Positions 11,293 through 23,640 of a stretch of DNA of 64,000 nucleotides are shown here, piece by piece. The position numbers were made by a program, and so were the translations under genes. Source of the DNA: Uranotaenia lowii (Eukaryota; Arthropoda; Insecta; Diptera; Culicidae). The number at the start of each line of letters is the position of its first letter. The first letter of the stretch is position 1. The stretch is from the NCBI RefSeq assembly GCF_029784155.1, contig NC_073693.1:285234875-285298874 (forward strand), read 5' to 3'. A model generated the notes under the pieces. The model was not told the origin of the DNA and did no database searches. It saw only the letters and a program-made list of their open reading frames with translations.

Positions 11293-11792
11293 NNNNNNNN
11301 NNNNNNNNNNNNNNNNNNNNNNNNNNNNNNNNNNNNNNNNNNNNNNNNNNNNNNNNNNNNNNNNNNNNNNNNNNNNNNNNNNNNNNNNNNNNNNNNNNNN
11401 NNNNNNNNNNNNNNNNNNNNNNNNNNNNNNNNNNNNNNNNNNNNNNNNNNNNNNNNNNNNNNNNNNNNNNNNNNNNNNNNNNNNNNNNNNNNNNNNNNNN
11501 NNNNNNNNNNNNNNNNNNNNNNNNNNNNNNNNNNNNNNNNNNNNNNNNNNNNNNNNNNNNNNNNNNNNNNNNNNNNNNNNNNNNNNNNNNNNNNNNNNNN
11601 NNNNNNNNNNNNNNNNNNNNNNNNNNNNNNNNNNNNNNNNNNNNNNNNNNNNNNNNNNNNNNNNNNNNNNNNNNNNNNNNNNNNNNNNNNNNNNNNNNNN
11701 NNNNNNNNNNNNNNNNNNNNNNNNNNNNNNNNNNNNNNNNNNNNNNNNNNNNNNNNNNNNNNNNNNNNNNNNNNNNNNNNNNNNNNNNNNNN
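11293..11792. other. Assembly gap (500 N)
   Basis: Exactly 500 consecutive N. A round length like this suggests a scaffolding placeholder rather than a measured gap. Confidence 0.98.
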
Positions 11793-12885
11793 TTGAACTG
11801 GAAAATTGAATATTTTTCAATTTTTTATGAATATTTTTGTTAAAATTAAGTATGGCCTCCGAATTTCCTCTAGATTAGTTGTATTAATACTTAAACTGAT
11901 GTTTTATGGTTAAGTTGCATAAATATCGAAGCAAACAATGCTTGGTATACTCTGTATAAATACTTTAAAATTTTCATTTTTGAATCAAACAGCGTTGCAC
12001 TCAAAGACATCGTATTCAAAATATAGCAAAAACTAGCAGTTGATGATAAGATATGTTTTTGATGAGGCTTTCACCTATACAACGGTATATAATTTACCAC
12101 GGCGATCGGCAGCGCAAGCTATATTTTTGCTTCCGAAAAATAAATAGAGTGAATCGAAAAATTTTTATCCTCAAATTTTGAGTTCTCGATCAAGCGAAAC
12201 TTTATTAGTTCATAATATTGAGAATTTTTATCATCTTAAAACTGTGAAATAGATTATAAACTATCACTTCGGTATAGACATTCATGAATATTTAAAAACT
12301 ATAGATGCGTTTTTTAATTGTTTGGAGTAAACAATTAAAAATCCTATTTTTTATTTTTGTAGTCTAGTTGTCGTTCTTGTTTGTTTCATGGAAGGTGTAT
12401 AAAAAGTCCTAGAAAATATCTAATTACATCATAAAGCTCCCTGAATATTGGAGATTCGATTCTAACATAAAAAATTTGGTTGTCGCTGACTTGCAAAATG
12501 GACTTTTTCCAGCTTTTTGGGAATTTGAACCACTGTGCAACGCCAGTTTCTCTGGATACCTTACCACCGCACGGCGTATGGTCGAAACCACTCAATCGAC
12601 AAATGCTGTGAACGTTTCAATGTAGTGTACCATCTATTTGATTTCAATGTGGGTAAACGTAAATTTAAACTAGACATAAGTAGAATAACCTAGTTTTTAA
12701 GAAATTTGTCTGTATGGTAATTCCTTATCCAAAGACCAAGTAATGAATAAAAAAAATACTCGTCAAATAACAACACTCAGGTAAATCGATTTTTTCAAAA
12801 CTAGTTTACTACAACGAGTTTAGCTTTGCGATTCTGAAAGAAAATAATACCGCAAACAAAAAATTTCAGACAACTTTTACTCGCA
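11793..12885. other. AT-rich DNA, no feature seen
   Basis: No coding, repeat or RNA feature could be supported here. Confidence 0.5.
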
Positions 12886-13387
12886 TAGGGGAGATGAGGG
12901 CATAACGAGCACCCGAGGCATAATGAGAAGTCCATTTTTCTACATAAGTACGTATTTTCTTAAACAAATTTTCATGAGGACTTGTTCGTACTGCCTATAG
13001 TATTAATTTTTCACCAAAAAAGAAATTTCCTTTTCATATTTGCAGAAATATTAAATAATAACCAGCTAGGTTCTCAAGTGACGAAAATATTATAATTTTT
13101 GAGCACCACCAAATAAGCTTTTATGACCTTGAAATCATCTTGATCTGAAATGTATGCACTGCAACATGATCTACACATTGTTTCTAAATTTTCAGCATCA
13201 TAAAATTTTTGATTTTTCACTTTAATCAATTGTAAAACGCGTTTTTACTTTAATTTGTTCACTAGAGGCGAACAGAGCACTTTCAATGAAGGCATATTGA
13301 GCATTTTCTGCCGGAGAATCTAGCAGCGAATTCAACTCGATGAAGTCAACTGAATAATAGAGCTACAGCTTGACTTGTTTCGTCTGT

Positions 13388-13467
13388 CGATTTGGCCTAT
13401 TGGTAAGGTGTCGGAGACGTAATTAGTAGACTCGAGTTCGATTCCTGTTCGAGGGGATTTTTTTTTG
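13388..13467 (+). repeat. tRNA-like module with pol III signals
   Basis: A-box-like TGGCCTATTGGTAAGG near 13393, B-box GAGTTCGATTCC near 13434, then a run of T at 13458-13467 that could terminate polymerase III. This is a tRNA-derived or SINE-head sequence and not a functional tRNA, because no complete cloverleaf is evident. An inverted partner lies at 13683-13765. Confidence 0.55.
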
Positions 13468-13682
13468 CACATAACATTCATGATTGATTTTTTTATTGTT
13501 ACATTATACGGCTAATAGCATCAAAGCATCATCCGTCAAACAAAACACCAGAAACATAATGTATGAACATGTGTTAATTCTTTGAATTCTACAAACAGAC
13601 CTAGATTATTTTGTTTTTGCTTTGTTTGATGAATCTACGCCTCACCGTTTAGTGCAATCATGATCATAAATGATAAATGAAG

Positions 13683-13765
13683 AAAAAAAAAATCACCTCC
13701 ACCAGGAATCGAACTCGAGCCTACTGATTATCTCTCCGACATCTAACCAATAGGCCAAATCGTCA
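13683..13765 (-). repeat. tRNA-like module, inverted partner
   Basis: On the minus strand, TGGCCTATTGGTTAG (plus 13743-13757) is the A-box region and CGAGTTCGATTCC (plus 13704-13716) the B-box. An A-run at 13683-13692 gives a T-run terminator on the minus strand. It mirrors the module at 13388. Confidence 0.55.
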
Positions 13766-14373
13766 GACGATACAAGTTGAGCTGTAGCTCTATTACTCAA
13801 TTGACTTCATCGAATCGAATTCGCTGCTAGATTCCCCGGCAGAAAACGCTCATTATGCCTTCATTAATGGTGCTCATACTACCTCGGGGGGTTTCTCATT
13901 ATGCCTCTACAGTGACTGGTTTTCAGCTTTCGGCAAAATTTTTTAAAATGCATTTTTAAACGTTTTTATCTACTTTTTCAAGTTTCATCCAATTAGGCAA
14001 TAGACTATTTGAGTGTCTGAACACGAAACAATGATGTAATTCACATATTACAGCTGTTCTCTATGGTTAAATAAGCGTTTTCCTTAAGGTGGCCATTATG
14101 CCCCCATCTCCCCTACGCAGAAAAATTTATTGTAAAAGCAATCAAATTTTGATCTAGAATAATAAAATTTTTGGTTTGGAAATGACACAAATATATTTTT
14201 GGCCACACTGAATAAAAGTATCGATTTGATTTAAACTTATCGTTTGTTTGAAAACAAAAAACACCCTTTTAATAAATGATCCATCATACTTGTCAATATA
14301 ATAAAATTTTGAGTAAAATGTACAAACAATTTTTTGTTTAAAATTTAAAAAATAGGGGGATGTATAGAATATA

Positions 14374-14440
14374 AGCAGGGCCGTAGGAAGAACCTCCTCA
14401 TGGGGGGGCGGAGTTTTGGTGACAATTTTTTTCCTAAAAA
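14374..14440. repeat. Terminus of an unclassified element (GGGCCGTAGGAA)
   Basis: GCAGGGCCGTAGGAAGAACC followed by a G-rich block matches, in inverse orientation, the sequence near 38960-39006 (TTCCTACGGCC preceded by C- and G-rich runs). This looks like the end of a transposon whose other parts recur near 17395 and 38815. Confidence 0.4.
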
Positions 14441-14826
14441 GTTTTTACTTGAAAAATGCGTAAATATAGAAAAGTACAAAAAAGTGATACTAAAAGGTGT
14501 TAAAAGTAACTCATTATTCGGGTTCAAGTTCTTTTATATTAATAGTTATGTATTCAAAATCATAACTTTCGAATATTTGTCCTAGAAGTGTTAAGTTCTT
14601 TTAAGCTTTTAGAAATAAATGAAGGATCTTGAAGGTTTCATCTGAGAGAAAAACTTGTTTGGCGTTCAAATCAGATTTATTTTCAACTCTTCTAAACTCG
14701 ATATATTCAGATTTTGGTTGAAATATTTATTTTCGAAGTAATAAATAATGTAAGACAACAAACCAAGAATATTTCCAGCTGAACTTCATGAACCTGAAGA
14801 TAAGGTACAAGTTATTTTATTAACAA
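14441..14826. other. AT-rich DNA, no feature seen
   Basis: Nothing supportable lies between the element terminus and the Helitron 3' end. Confidence 0.4.
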
Positions 14827-16089
14827 CTAGCTGATCCCATATGAACTCCGTTTCGCTTTGAACTTGGAATATGTCATGAAAAGTTTGAATCAATGTGAAT
14901 TTACAGGGACTTTCCAGATGCAATTCCGAATGCATTTTTAGAAAAATAATTGCAAAAATGTTGAACACGTTATATGTACGTTCAATTTTTTTCTGTGGTA
15001 TGCTATTAAATTTGAAATCAGGAATCAATTGACCGTGTCAAAACATCCCAGTTTATGAATTTTCGTTTCGATGCGATACAAACTCCCGTTATTATTGCAA
15101 AACAAATTTGACAGTTAATAGACCCCTTTTTTGTCATTTGATACAGATCAATTAACCGTACGAACTCCAATGAACCGTGTATAAATTTCGACTCAATCGT
15201 TGCAGATCAGTGGTCTCTTTTCCAAATTTTGATCTCTGAAATCGATTGCCCTTCCTTCAAAACTCCCATGTGCAAATTTTCTAACCAATCTATTGCATAA
15301 TAACGTCAATATCGAAAAAAAAACAGTGAATAGTTAATATGGACGTCCTCTTTGGCCGACCCCTGACCCAAAATTGTATAATTGAAATCAATGGCCTTAA
15401 TGACTTCTATGTGCAAATTTTTATCTCCATCTGATGTGTAATAATGTCAATATCACAAAAAAAAAACTGAAAAGGTAATGTGGATGACCCCTTTTGTCGG
15501 TCTCTTACACAAAATTTGATACCTGAAATCATTTGCACATCATTCAGAATTCTCGTCTACCAATTTTCATCTGAACCCGATGTATAATAACGTCAGTATA
15601 ACAAAAATAGCGAACAGTGAATATGGAAGCTCCCTTTGGATGGCCCCTTACACAAAATTTGATACCAGCAATCGATTGCCTGTCTCTAAAACCACCCGAG
15701 CACAAATTTTTATCTCAATCCGATGTACACTAACGTCAATATCAAAAAAATATTGAAAAGTTAATATGGACAACCCCTTTTGCCGACCCCTGACCCAAAA
15801 TTAAATACCTGAAATCGATTTCACATCTCTCAAAACCCCCATGTGCAAATTTTCATTACGATCCGACGAAAAATGACGTGAAAAACGCGAAAACAATCTT
15901 TGTCTTGTATGGACGACCCCCTTCAGAAAGGGTCATCCGAAAATCTGAAAACATTTTTCATCATTCCTGGTCCTAATGAGCATCCATGCCAAATTTCAGA
16001 CCTCTAGCTCTTAAGGTGGCTGAGTCTATAGAGGACAAACAAACAAACAAACAAACAAATCCACAGAAATTGTTTTTTATATATATAGA
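14827..16089 (-). mobile_element. Non-autonomous Helitron (minus orientation)
   Basis: On the minus strand the element begins TCTATATATATAAA directly after an A and ends GGGATCAGCTAG directly before a T. These are the 5'-TC, 3'-CTAG termini and A/T host dinucleotide of Helitrons. A (CAAA)n tract near 16035-16058 lies close to the 5' end. The interior (about 15100-15900) consists of diverged tandem units of roughly 145 bp, each with a CAAAATT - GAAATC - CAAATTTT - AACGTCAATATC pattern. No Rep/helicase is encoded, so it needs an autonomous partner. Confidence 0.75.
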
Positions 16090-16779
16090 TAAATTGTCAT
16101 TATTAGTTTATTTTATTATCAAAATCCTGTGTGAAAAAAAAATTCAAATTAGAACGCAATCTTAAAAATGAATAAAGATCTTATTTTGTAATATTGGTTT
16201 TCAACTGCTTTGTGTTTTGTTGTGAATTCTGAACTCCTTATCAGAAATCGATTCAGAATCTTAATTCCAAACAAAAATTCCTGCTAATTATAAAGCATAA
16301 ATGGCATTCAATTACAGAATCTTCAACCAGAATACTCTTATTTGAATTTTGAATCTTTGTTTTTCTATTTCCTTCAATAATTTATTCGTAATTCAACTAG
16401 TGAGTCAGAATAAAAAGTTCTGAGTGATGAAACTCTGATATTTCAATCCTGAATCACTATTTTATGGAGCAATTCTGCATAAGAATATGCATTAAAAATT
16501 TCAAATCCAAATCTTGGAAATGATGAGTACATAAAAAAAATTAAAATAAAATAAAATTTTTCACTTTTTCCATACATCAATTGTGGCAAATTTGTTACTT
16601 TATGAAACGAAGGGTTAAAATGGTTTGTGTTTTTTTAAATTTAATTTAATATTCCGGAATGATGGTTTTATAACATAGAAACCGAATGTTTTAGATGCAA
16701 ATCCAAGATTTTTTATCGAAACACATCAGCCAGTTTATTTGGAAAAACTTTGCCCAAAAAATTGTTTTGGACGTAAAAA
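16090..16779. other. AT-rich DNA with GAATTCTGAAT-like degeneracy
   Basis: Between about 16220 and 16460 short TCTGAAT/GAATC motifs recur irregularly. 37990-38170 looks similar. No gene is present. Confidence 0.4.
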
Positions 16780-17077
16780 ATATAATTGTAACATTTTCAA
16801 AGGTAATGGAAAGTATTAGAGAAACATGAGATATCAAAGAAAGAAAGAACATAAGTCGTAAATATCATTGATTTTTTTAAAAAATCTATAGCGGCTCACC
16901 GACAGGACTAGAACCCACAATTTCCGCTTCAGTACAGAGGCTCGCCAATTACACCACGGTGCACGTACTATTTCTTTCGAAAAAATCATGATATTTACGA
17001 CATATGGTCTTTCTTTCTTTGATACCTCATGTTTCTCTTATACTTTTGAACACCTTTGAAAATGTTATAATTTTCAG
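16780..17077. mobile_element. Foldback element with tRNA-like core
   Basis: An inverted repeat of about 100 bp: ACATGAGATATCAAAGAAAG near 16828 pairs with CTTTCTTTGATACCTCATGT near 17012, and the homology extends to ATTTTCAAAGGT and ACCTTTGAAAAT at the outer ends. The spacer holds a minus-strand tRNA-like module. No coding capacity. Confidence 0.7.
16891..16965 (-). repeat. tRNA-like module inside foldback
   Basis: The minus strand reads GTGGTGTAATTGGCGAG (plus 16941-16957) as an A-box region and GGGTTCTAGTCC (plus 16905-16916) as a B-box. The spacing suits a tRNA-derived polymerase III promoter. I do not call it a functional tRNA gene. Confidence 0.5.
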
Positions 17078-17394
17078 GTATGAAGATGTACCAACACGCA
17101 CTCAGAACATTAGATTTGACATAATTGTTATCAAACAATTTAAATTTTTATTTGATGTTGCAAATAAAGTAAAGACATTTGATCAAAATTCGGATAATCA
17201 GGCAACCTTAATGAGTCTAATCTAATCTTATTGAAAATTCGTTATTGGAGACTAAGGACTGTACCCAAAATTCATGCACCAACTTCTTTGGTGAATAACT
17301 TTTGATAGCGTTTTTCGAGTATAGCCTTGAAATGTCTATCAACAAATGAGAATATTTTTTAAAAAACTATTATAGAATTATGGACCTGGGATAA

Positions 17395-17545
17395 GATTTT
17401 GAGATTTTGGCCTTGTTTCTGAGTCGAGATTGTTATTCTTGATTCACTTTAGTCGTTCATCAATATAGAATTATGAATTTAAAATTTTTGAATTTAGAAA
17501 AGAACGTATTGCTTGACATCTTTGGACCCCCATGGGGGTCTAGGA
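17395..17545. repeat. Diverged repeat shared with 38815-38965
   Basis: The segment from the GAGATTTTGGC stretch to CCCCATGGGGG resembles 38815-38965 in order and wording: GAGATTGTTATTCTTGATT compares with TAGATTGTTACTCATGATT. Both end in a G-rich block, so they appear to be copies of one element. Open frames here are short and carry no known motif. Confidence 0.45.
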
Positions 17546-18647
17546 GAGTCAAGGAGAATATTCATGGAAAAGTTTGATTGTGTACGTGAAGTCGCATTAG
17601 AAAAGGACTCTCTCATCTCTTGGAGAAAGGAAGGAAAAATCGGTCAGTTGATAGAACATAGTTGTGACGGACGGACGAAAATTTTGAGAAATCGAATTAT
17701 TGATTTGAACTGATTCCGGTGAATTGAATCGGTTTTTGTGGAGAAGTGTCTTGCAAAGAGTCCACTGGACTGGACAGGGGGGTTAAAAAAAATAAAAATC
17801 TATGATTTGAATTCATTTTTGTTTCAATTCAAATGAAAGCTAAATTGTTGTTGATTTTCGGATTTATTGCATTCGGTTACAATTTTTGGTTTTTTGCATC
17901 ATTTATTCGATATAAAATCCCTTTTTTTCATTGGGAAGTCTTCATGTTCCAATTGCCACATTTTGGTCAACATATTCCCTCCAATCGCTTGCCTTGAGGA
18001 ATAATTAACCCACAGTTGTAGTTTATTTCCTTCCTGAACCAGTTTCGTATGTTAGTCCTACTTCGATCTGTTCCTTAAACATAAAAAATAAAAATAAGTA
18101 TCTTACTCAAACTTGAGTTTATGAAACAAACCTGTTAGATGAGCTATGGAATAAAACAGGAGGTCCGACCGCACCGACGAGTGAGCCGTTCGGATGAGTA
18201 AGTTTGTTCATTTTTTCCCGCATTTTTTTCTTTTTTTTTCTTTTGTTTTTAATTTGTTGGTCTACTACACGATTGTTGAAATAAACCGTTTTATGATTTA
18301 GAATTAAACCAAATTTTATATGTAAGTAATAATAAACGAGTGTGTAAAAATTACAAAATTTTATTGCTATTTCCGATCGATTTTTTAATGAAACCTACAC
18401 AAAAATCTGCATCGATATTGTAAAATAAAATAACAAAATGTTTTGTTGAAACCAACCCCCTTTTTTTTCTATGTGCACGTCTTTCTAGAAATTGATTTGA
18501 AAGGAGATCTTATATTCACTTTCTTGACCTAATTCTTAGCTACGCGCATTAAATGTAGATGTAAAACGATGAAAAATTAAAATTATTTCAATTTAGATCC
18601 AATAAAATAAGAAGTTAGAGCGCTTTTGACTGGTATAATTTTGTAAA
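17546..18647. other. AT-rich DNA, no feature seen
   Basis: No coding or repeat signal could be supported. Confidence 0.4.
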
Positions 18648-20352
18648 TCTAATATATAAAGATGAGTTGGACTATATATGTTTGTTTGTTTGTATGCACC
18701 TTATACAAATTGACACCGCTTAACCGATCAGCCTGAAATTTGGTACAGTTATGTGTTAGGACCATGGTAAGGTTTTAGTAATAGTTTTGAGCCCCTCCCA
18801 CCTAAGAAAAGGGACCCTCCCATACAACTTTCGTTTTTATTCACACGAATCAAAGTCATGGCACACATTTTGCCAACCGTTTTTCGTTTCCCTTGGCGGG
18901 GTTGTTTTCACCATCACCATGGGCGTGTACTGGATAGCAAATCAACAGAGTTCACGTGTACTGGATAGCAAATCAAAGCCTGCTAGCGATTTAAAAATTC
19001 ATAGCGAAGTTTTTGGCGGGTTTTTTCCTTCTACTGTTCTTAGCACGTGGTACTGGTACGAGGTATTTGATTGCAATAATGAGCCTTAATTAAGGATTTA
19101 AAAATACAATTACCCTTTTAGGAATATATTGACAAGAATTTCAGTGGTTTTCAAGTGTTCCCTACCGCCGCCCGGGGGCTTTGAGAGTCTACAAGGATAC
19201 ACAGTGAACTGAAAAGTGAACAGTGAATAACTATTTGGCCTGGAGGCTGAAAAACTAATGAACAGCTTTTTCATAGATCCCAGCTTTTAAGAACCAACCA
19301 TTTTCATATTTTTAGGATTCCTTATAAAGAAAGAAAAATTAATAAGATTCAGAGTTATACGTTGAAGGCTGCAATTTCAATGCTTTGATAGCCGCCGGGA
19401 AATTTAAACGGGGGAGTAGAAATTTTATTAGATGATTAAATCTGAAATTTTAAGCTTTATAAAATTCTATTTCATTGATCAATTTTAACTTTTGATTTAT
19501 TTTTGGCCATCAATGTGTTCAATTCTACCATCCAATTTGGAAAAAAAATCGTTTGGTAATGCGAGTTCAAACAAATAATATCAAAGAATTTTAACATTGA
19601 TCACTCTTCAAAATAATTAATAGAATGATTGTGTCCGAGGATAAAAAACCTAAATAGAACTCAAATAAGACCATTTCCATAACATTTAAATGGTAATTTC
19701 GGTTCAGAGATGATTTATTTTTGATAACTTCAAGAAACTTTTAGTAAACTTTCTACATTTAAGAAAAACTAATCATTAAACAGTGTTCAATTAAAAAAGC
19801 GAAAAAAGCACTCATACAATTAAAAACATGCAAAATGAGTCTTCAACATAGTTCAACAAGGTTCAGAAGTGTTTTCTGGAAATTTTTAAGTGAATAAAAC
19901 TTAAATATACCATTGTACAAATAGATCATCCATCTTGAAAAGTGGGATAATCTCCAAAAGAGATTTTCATCGAATGGAGGATGGAAAAGATAGAAAATTA
20001 TTTTATCATTTGCATTTAAAAAATTAAAGGCCAAATCTATTTTAGCTACTTCGAAAAAAGGTGGGTTAAAAAAAAGTTTTTCGTGATAGGGAAAAGGAAA
20101 GAAAATTATTTTGAAGTGCTATTGATAATCCTCAAAACTATATGCTTCTTCAAAAAAAAAAATTAAATCGATAAACACAGTGAATAATCTCAATAAAAAC
20201 TTTCAAAAGACTTACAAAACATACTTGGCCAAACATGAGCCAAATTTCTTAAAATGATGAATATAAAGCTTCCAACATTTCGAAAAATCAAACGAATCAT
20301 TTTGATTTATATTTTTTGTGAACCCGAGCAAGGCCGGGTAAAATAAGCTAGT
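18648..20352 (+). mobile_element. Non-autonomous Helitron (plus orientation)
   Basis: Starts TCTAATATATAAAGATGAG after an A and ends AATAAGCTAG before a T. Eleven bases before the CTAG lies the hairpin ACCCG-AGCAAGGC-CGGGT, the 3' palindrome typical of Helitrons. GTTTGTTTGTTTGTATG follows the 5' end, and the AAATTTGGTACAG phrase after it is common in insect Helitron copies. A 22 bp direct duplication sits at 18924 and 18955. No replicase ORF. A fragment of a hAT end lies inside at 19142. Confidence 0.82.
19142..19190. repeat. hAT-end-like fragment inside Helitron
   Basis: CAGTGGTTTTCAAGTG, then CCCTACCGCC and GGGGGC, resembles the right end of the hAT element at 44249-46333 read inwards. No partner end or TSD is found, so this is a remnant or a captured end. 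Confidence 0.4.
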
Positions 20353-22285
20353 TTTTTATATAAGTAGTTCAAAAGTATCGACCAAATTTTAGACAACAAG
20401 GCTCGATTGCATAGATTATTCCACTTTTTATCCAGGGTAGCTTCATAACATATGTTTTGGCACAATTGTAGATCGATTCATTATAGTTACACACAATTTT
20501 TCGCCATTCCAAACGCTCCATCGTTAAAGTCTCTTTTTCAGTTCGAGATATTTGTGGTTGAACGCATTAAACCATATCCAACCTAGACCTTATTAATGGG
20601 AAGTTCTCCTAACCTACTGCCAATGCGCTTGGATTACAGAGCATCCCAGTTTTCATCTCTAATGGAATTCCTTAGTCCGCGATAATGGAAACAGCTTGTC
20701 CATCGTCATAATCTAACTCACGGGGTGGAAAATAATGTCAGTTCGACCAGAAAGACTCTGTTAGATGAACGGTGATATTTGCATTCGTTCGGACAGCGAA
20801 AATGAATCGAAGGCACGTTCCGGTGAGCAGAATTGTTCACAATTGAACGTACAGAAGTTTTCAGTACGGTTTGGGGAATATTTTTTTTCCGTTTGTTTCG
20901 GCTTTATGAACGAGAAATTATTCTCACCGTAGGATGACAGTTAATTTCGCCATTGCCTTCAATGATTCATGCCGACTTGCATTGAGTCCGGCACCAATAT
21001 GACCCCAAAAAAGGAGAGGATGTGCCTTTTTTTGGAGTGCACTAAATCATTCAGCACTCATCCCGTTAACTCCCAGAAGAAGAAGCCGTCTCTCGTAGTC
21101 GACTTGGTATTTCATTGTTTCAATCGGCGGCGGCGCGCTAAAATTGCGCTTTTGATGCGACACTCCGCAAAACAGGAAGCCATCTGCCCGGGACAGTAAG
21201 CGCCCCTTGGTGCTTTTTCCCCCGTGTCTCACTTCATTCAGCTCTTCCATTCAGCTTCTTCCAACTCCCAACGACAAATCGGAATGATGCTGCTGATGGA
21301 ACTTCCCCCCAACTTAGGGTCATCCAGATGGAAATCGCTCTGGGTGGCATCTTATTGCCGCTTTTTTTCTCTTACCCTTGTCACTTTCTTGGTCTTTTAC
21401 TAGTTATTCGTTGACGGGACGGAACACACAATCTGCGGCTTTATGGGAGCAAATGGCATTCGTCAACTCATCTCTTCAATTTCCCGCACCTGATTGTCGT
21501 CGTCGAGTGTCATACTTTTGCGCAAAAATTTTGAAAAAAAAATTATGATGAAGATGTAGCGTAGGCCAAATCCGGCAGGAGGAGTCACATTGTCATCCGA
21601 AATCAGTTCTGTTGACGGCGTGGACGTCAATAAACGAAATCGGTAATCATCATGGGCCCAATTGAGGCAAACGAGCAGAAAAACGAATCAGCTGACAAAA
21701 AAAAACCTCCATTTTCTACTAAGCGTGGGAGACCGGAAGCTGACCGCGAACGCGCTTGTCTTCGAACGCGAAAATTTGCAATTTGCTTAAGGTTAGTCTT
21801 TCTCCCGTTCAAAGATTGATTTTGATCGATCGAGCCGATGGATTTTTGATTTTGGTTTTTTCTAATTTCCGGTTGCACATTCATCATTGCTATCACTGTC
21901 ACTGTTTGGGTGCACACAATCTAAACTGCCAAACATCCGCTGCTTTTATGGAGTAATTCATGCGTGAATGCAATCGAAATGCCATTATTTTCGAAAACAT
22001 TTGCAATATTTAAATGTAGCTCAGTTTCCATTTAAGTTGCGTAATGTTTTGCTCAAAATGACATAATGTGAGATTGTTTGATTTTCGCTTGTATCGTAAA
22101 TATCTCGAACTATTAAATGGACTATCATCAAAAGACAGTATTTCATTTATAAATGATCTAAGCTTCAATATTTTTAAAATGATACCATCATGTCTGAAAC
22201 TAAATGAATACAATTTTCTCTTAAAAATGCGTTTTTTAACATTTTTTCATTCGGCACTTGCTGACCCGGTGTGCTTTGCTACACC
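20353..22285. other. Unique-looking non-coding DNA
   Basis: 20890-21960 is less AT-rich than its surroundings and has no visible repeats. No frame longer than about 100 codons is present, and none has recognisable motifs. It could be intronic or regulatory. Confidence 0.4.
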
Positions 22286-22529
22286 TTAGGGACAATTAAA
22301 ATATTACGTAACGCGTTTAGGGGAGGGGGGATAAAAGCTTGTTATGTTTTTTGGATTTTGGATAGAACATCTGATAAGAATGTGTTACGTAGTAAAATCA
22401 TTTACATGTTCCTTCAAAATAAAACTGCAACCTTTTTTCTATTTTTAAAACTTAATTAAAATTGTTTTCTTCATTGTTTTAATCCTTTTTATGACTCTGA
22501 TTTTTTGGTTAACAAGTTATGAATTACAT

Positions 22530-23640
22530 CAATCAAATATACGGAGTCCTTTATGTCCCTTTCCAATGTAGAGAGAGTCTCAAACTATCATAGAAACATT
22601 TTTCGTAACAAAATAACGTCACGGGCAACATTTGGCTCTATTTACGCTTCCTTGCCAAATTTGGTCTCATTTTCTCGATTCATTATCCAATTAGTATAAA
22701 AACTGTAAAGGGTCTCAAACCATCAAAAACATGTCTTGCATACAAATACGAATCCATGTCATGTATGGTTCCATGCTCGATAAGTTCTTCCCCTATGGAA
22801 GTAGAAGGACGTCTTAAACGATAAAAGTAACATTATGAGTGATCCCTTCCACTCAAGGTTTAGTTCTCAAATAATCATAGAAACATTCCTGGCATTCAAA
22901 TACACTCCCATTTTTTTCCTCTGGAAGAACGGAGGGTTTTCAAAATATCATAGAAACATTTCTGGTATTCAAATACCTACACACGCTAAATTTGGTTCCA
23001 TTTTATTGAGCAGTTTTTCAGTTCAGCTGAAAACTTTTAAAGAGCTTCCTCCCCACTTCATTTTTCTCACTTGAGGGAGGGAGGGGTACCGAGTATTCAT
23101 AGAACTGTTTCTCGTACCCAAATGCCCTTCTAAGTCAAATTTGTTTCCAATTTTCTCGAATAGTTCTCAAGTTATGCAAAAAAAAAATGAAAGCTCCCTC
23201 CCTCTTCTTATATCCCAACTGGAGAAGAGAGGGGTCTTAAATAATCAAAAAAACATTTTTCGTATACCAATACCTTCCCTTGCCAAATTTGGTTCCATTT
23301 GCTCGATTAGTTTTCGAGTTTTGTAAAAAATTGTAAGGTAGCCCCCCCCCCCCTTCATATTTTCCAATTGGAAGGAAGAAGGGGTTCCAAATATTCATGG
23401 AAACATTTCTTGACTTCAAAACCTCTCCCATGCCAAATTTGGATAAATTGGCATGATCAGTTTTAGAGATATGTAAACATTTGCCTTTTATTTGAGAGAC
23501 CCCATCCCCCCTTCCAGTTTGAGGGAGGGCTCTCAAACCATAATAGGAACCTCTCCAGGCGTTAGAAGCACCCACCTGCCAAGTTTCAAGTAAATCGGTT
23601 AAGTAGTTTCCGAGTCTATAGGCAAACATATTTTTAATTT
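22530..23640. repeat. Degenerate ~150 bp tandem array (Helitron-like interior)
   Basis: About eight diverged units, each with an ATCATAGAAACATTT block, a CCAAATTTGGTTCCATTT block, a CTCGATTAGTT block and a purine-rich GAGGGAGGGG run. The array ends in GTTTCCGAGTCTATAGG (near 23600), a phrase that borders the 5' region of minus-oriented Helitrons in insects (compare GAGTCTATAG at 16022). No clear TC or CTAG ends are seen here, so the Helitron link is an inference. Confidence 0.6.

Larger units (their letters stand above)
12886..14115. mobile_element. TAGGGGA-type foldback MITE with two tRNA-like cores
   Basis: Left end TAGGGGAGATGAGGGCATAA; the right end read in reverse is TAGGGGAGATGGGGGCATAA. 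TA at 12886-12887 and 14114-14115 is the likely target duplication. The inner parts are also inverted: CTAGCAGCGAATTC near 13320 and its complement near 13820 enclose a pair of tRNA-like modules facing each other. There is no coding capacity. A diverged sister lies at 36360-37341. Confidence 0.8.

Noticed and set aside
11218..11820. Long frames on both strands across 11293-11792
   Set aside because: They consist of N.
13388..13765. Functional tRNA genes
   Set aside because: A- and B-box-like sequences are present but no convincing acceptor stem or complete cloverleaf; they sit inside a palindromic MITE.
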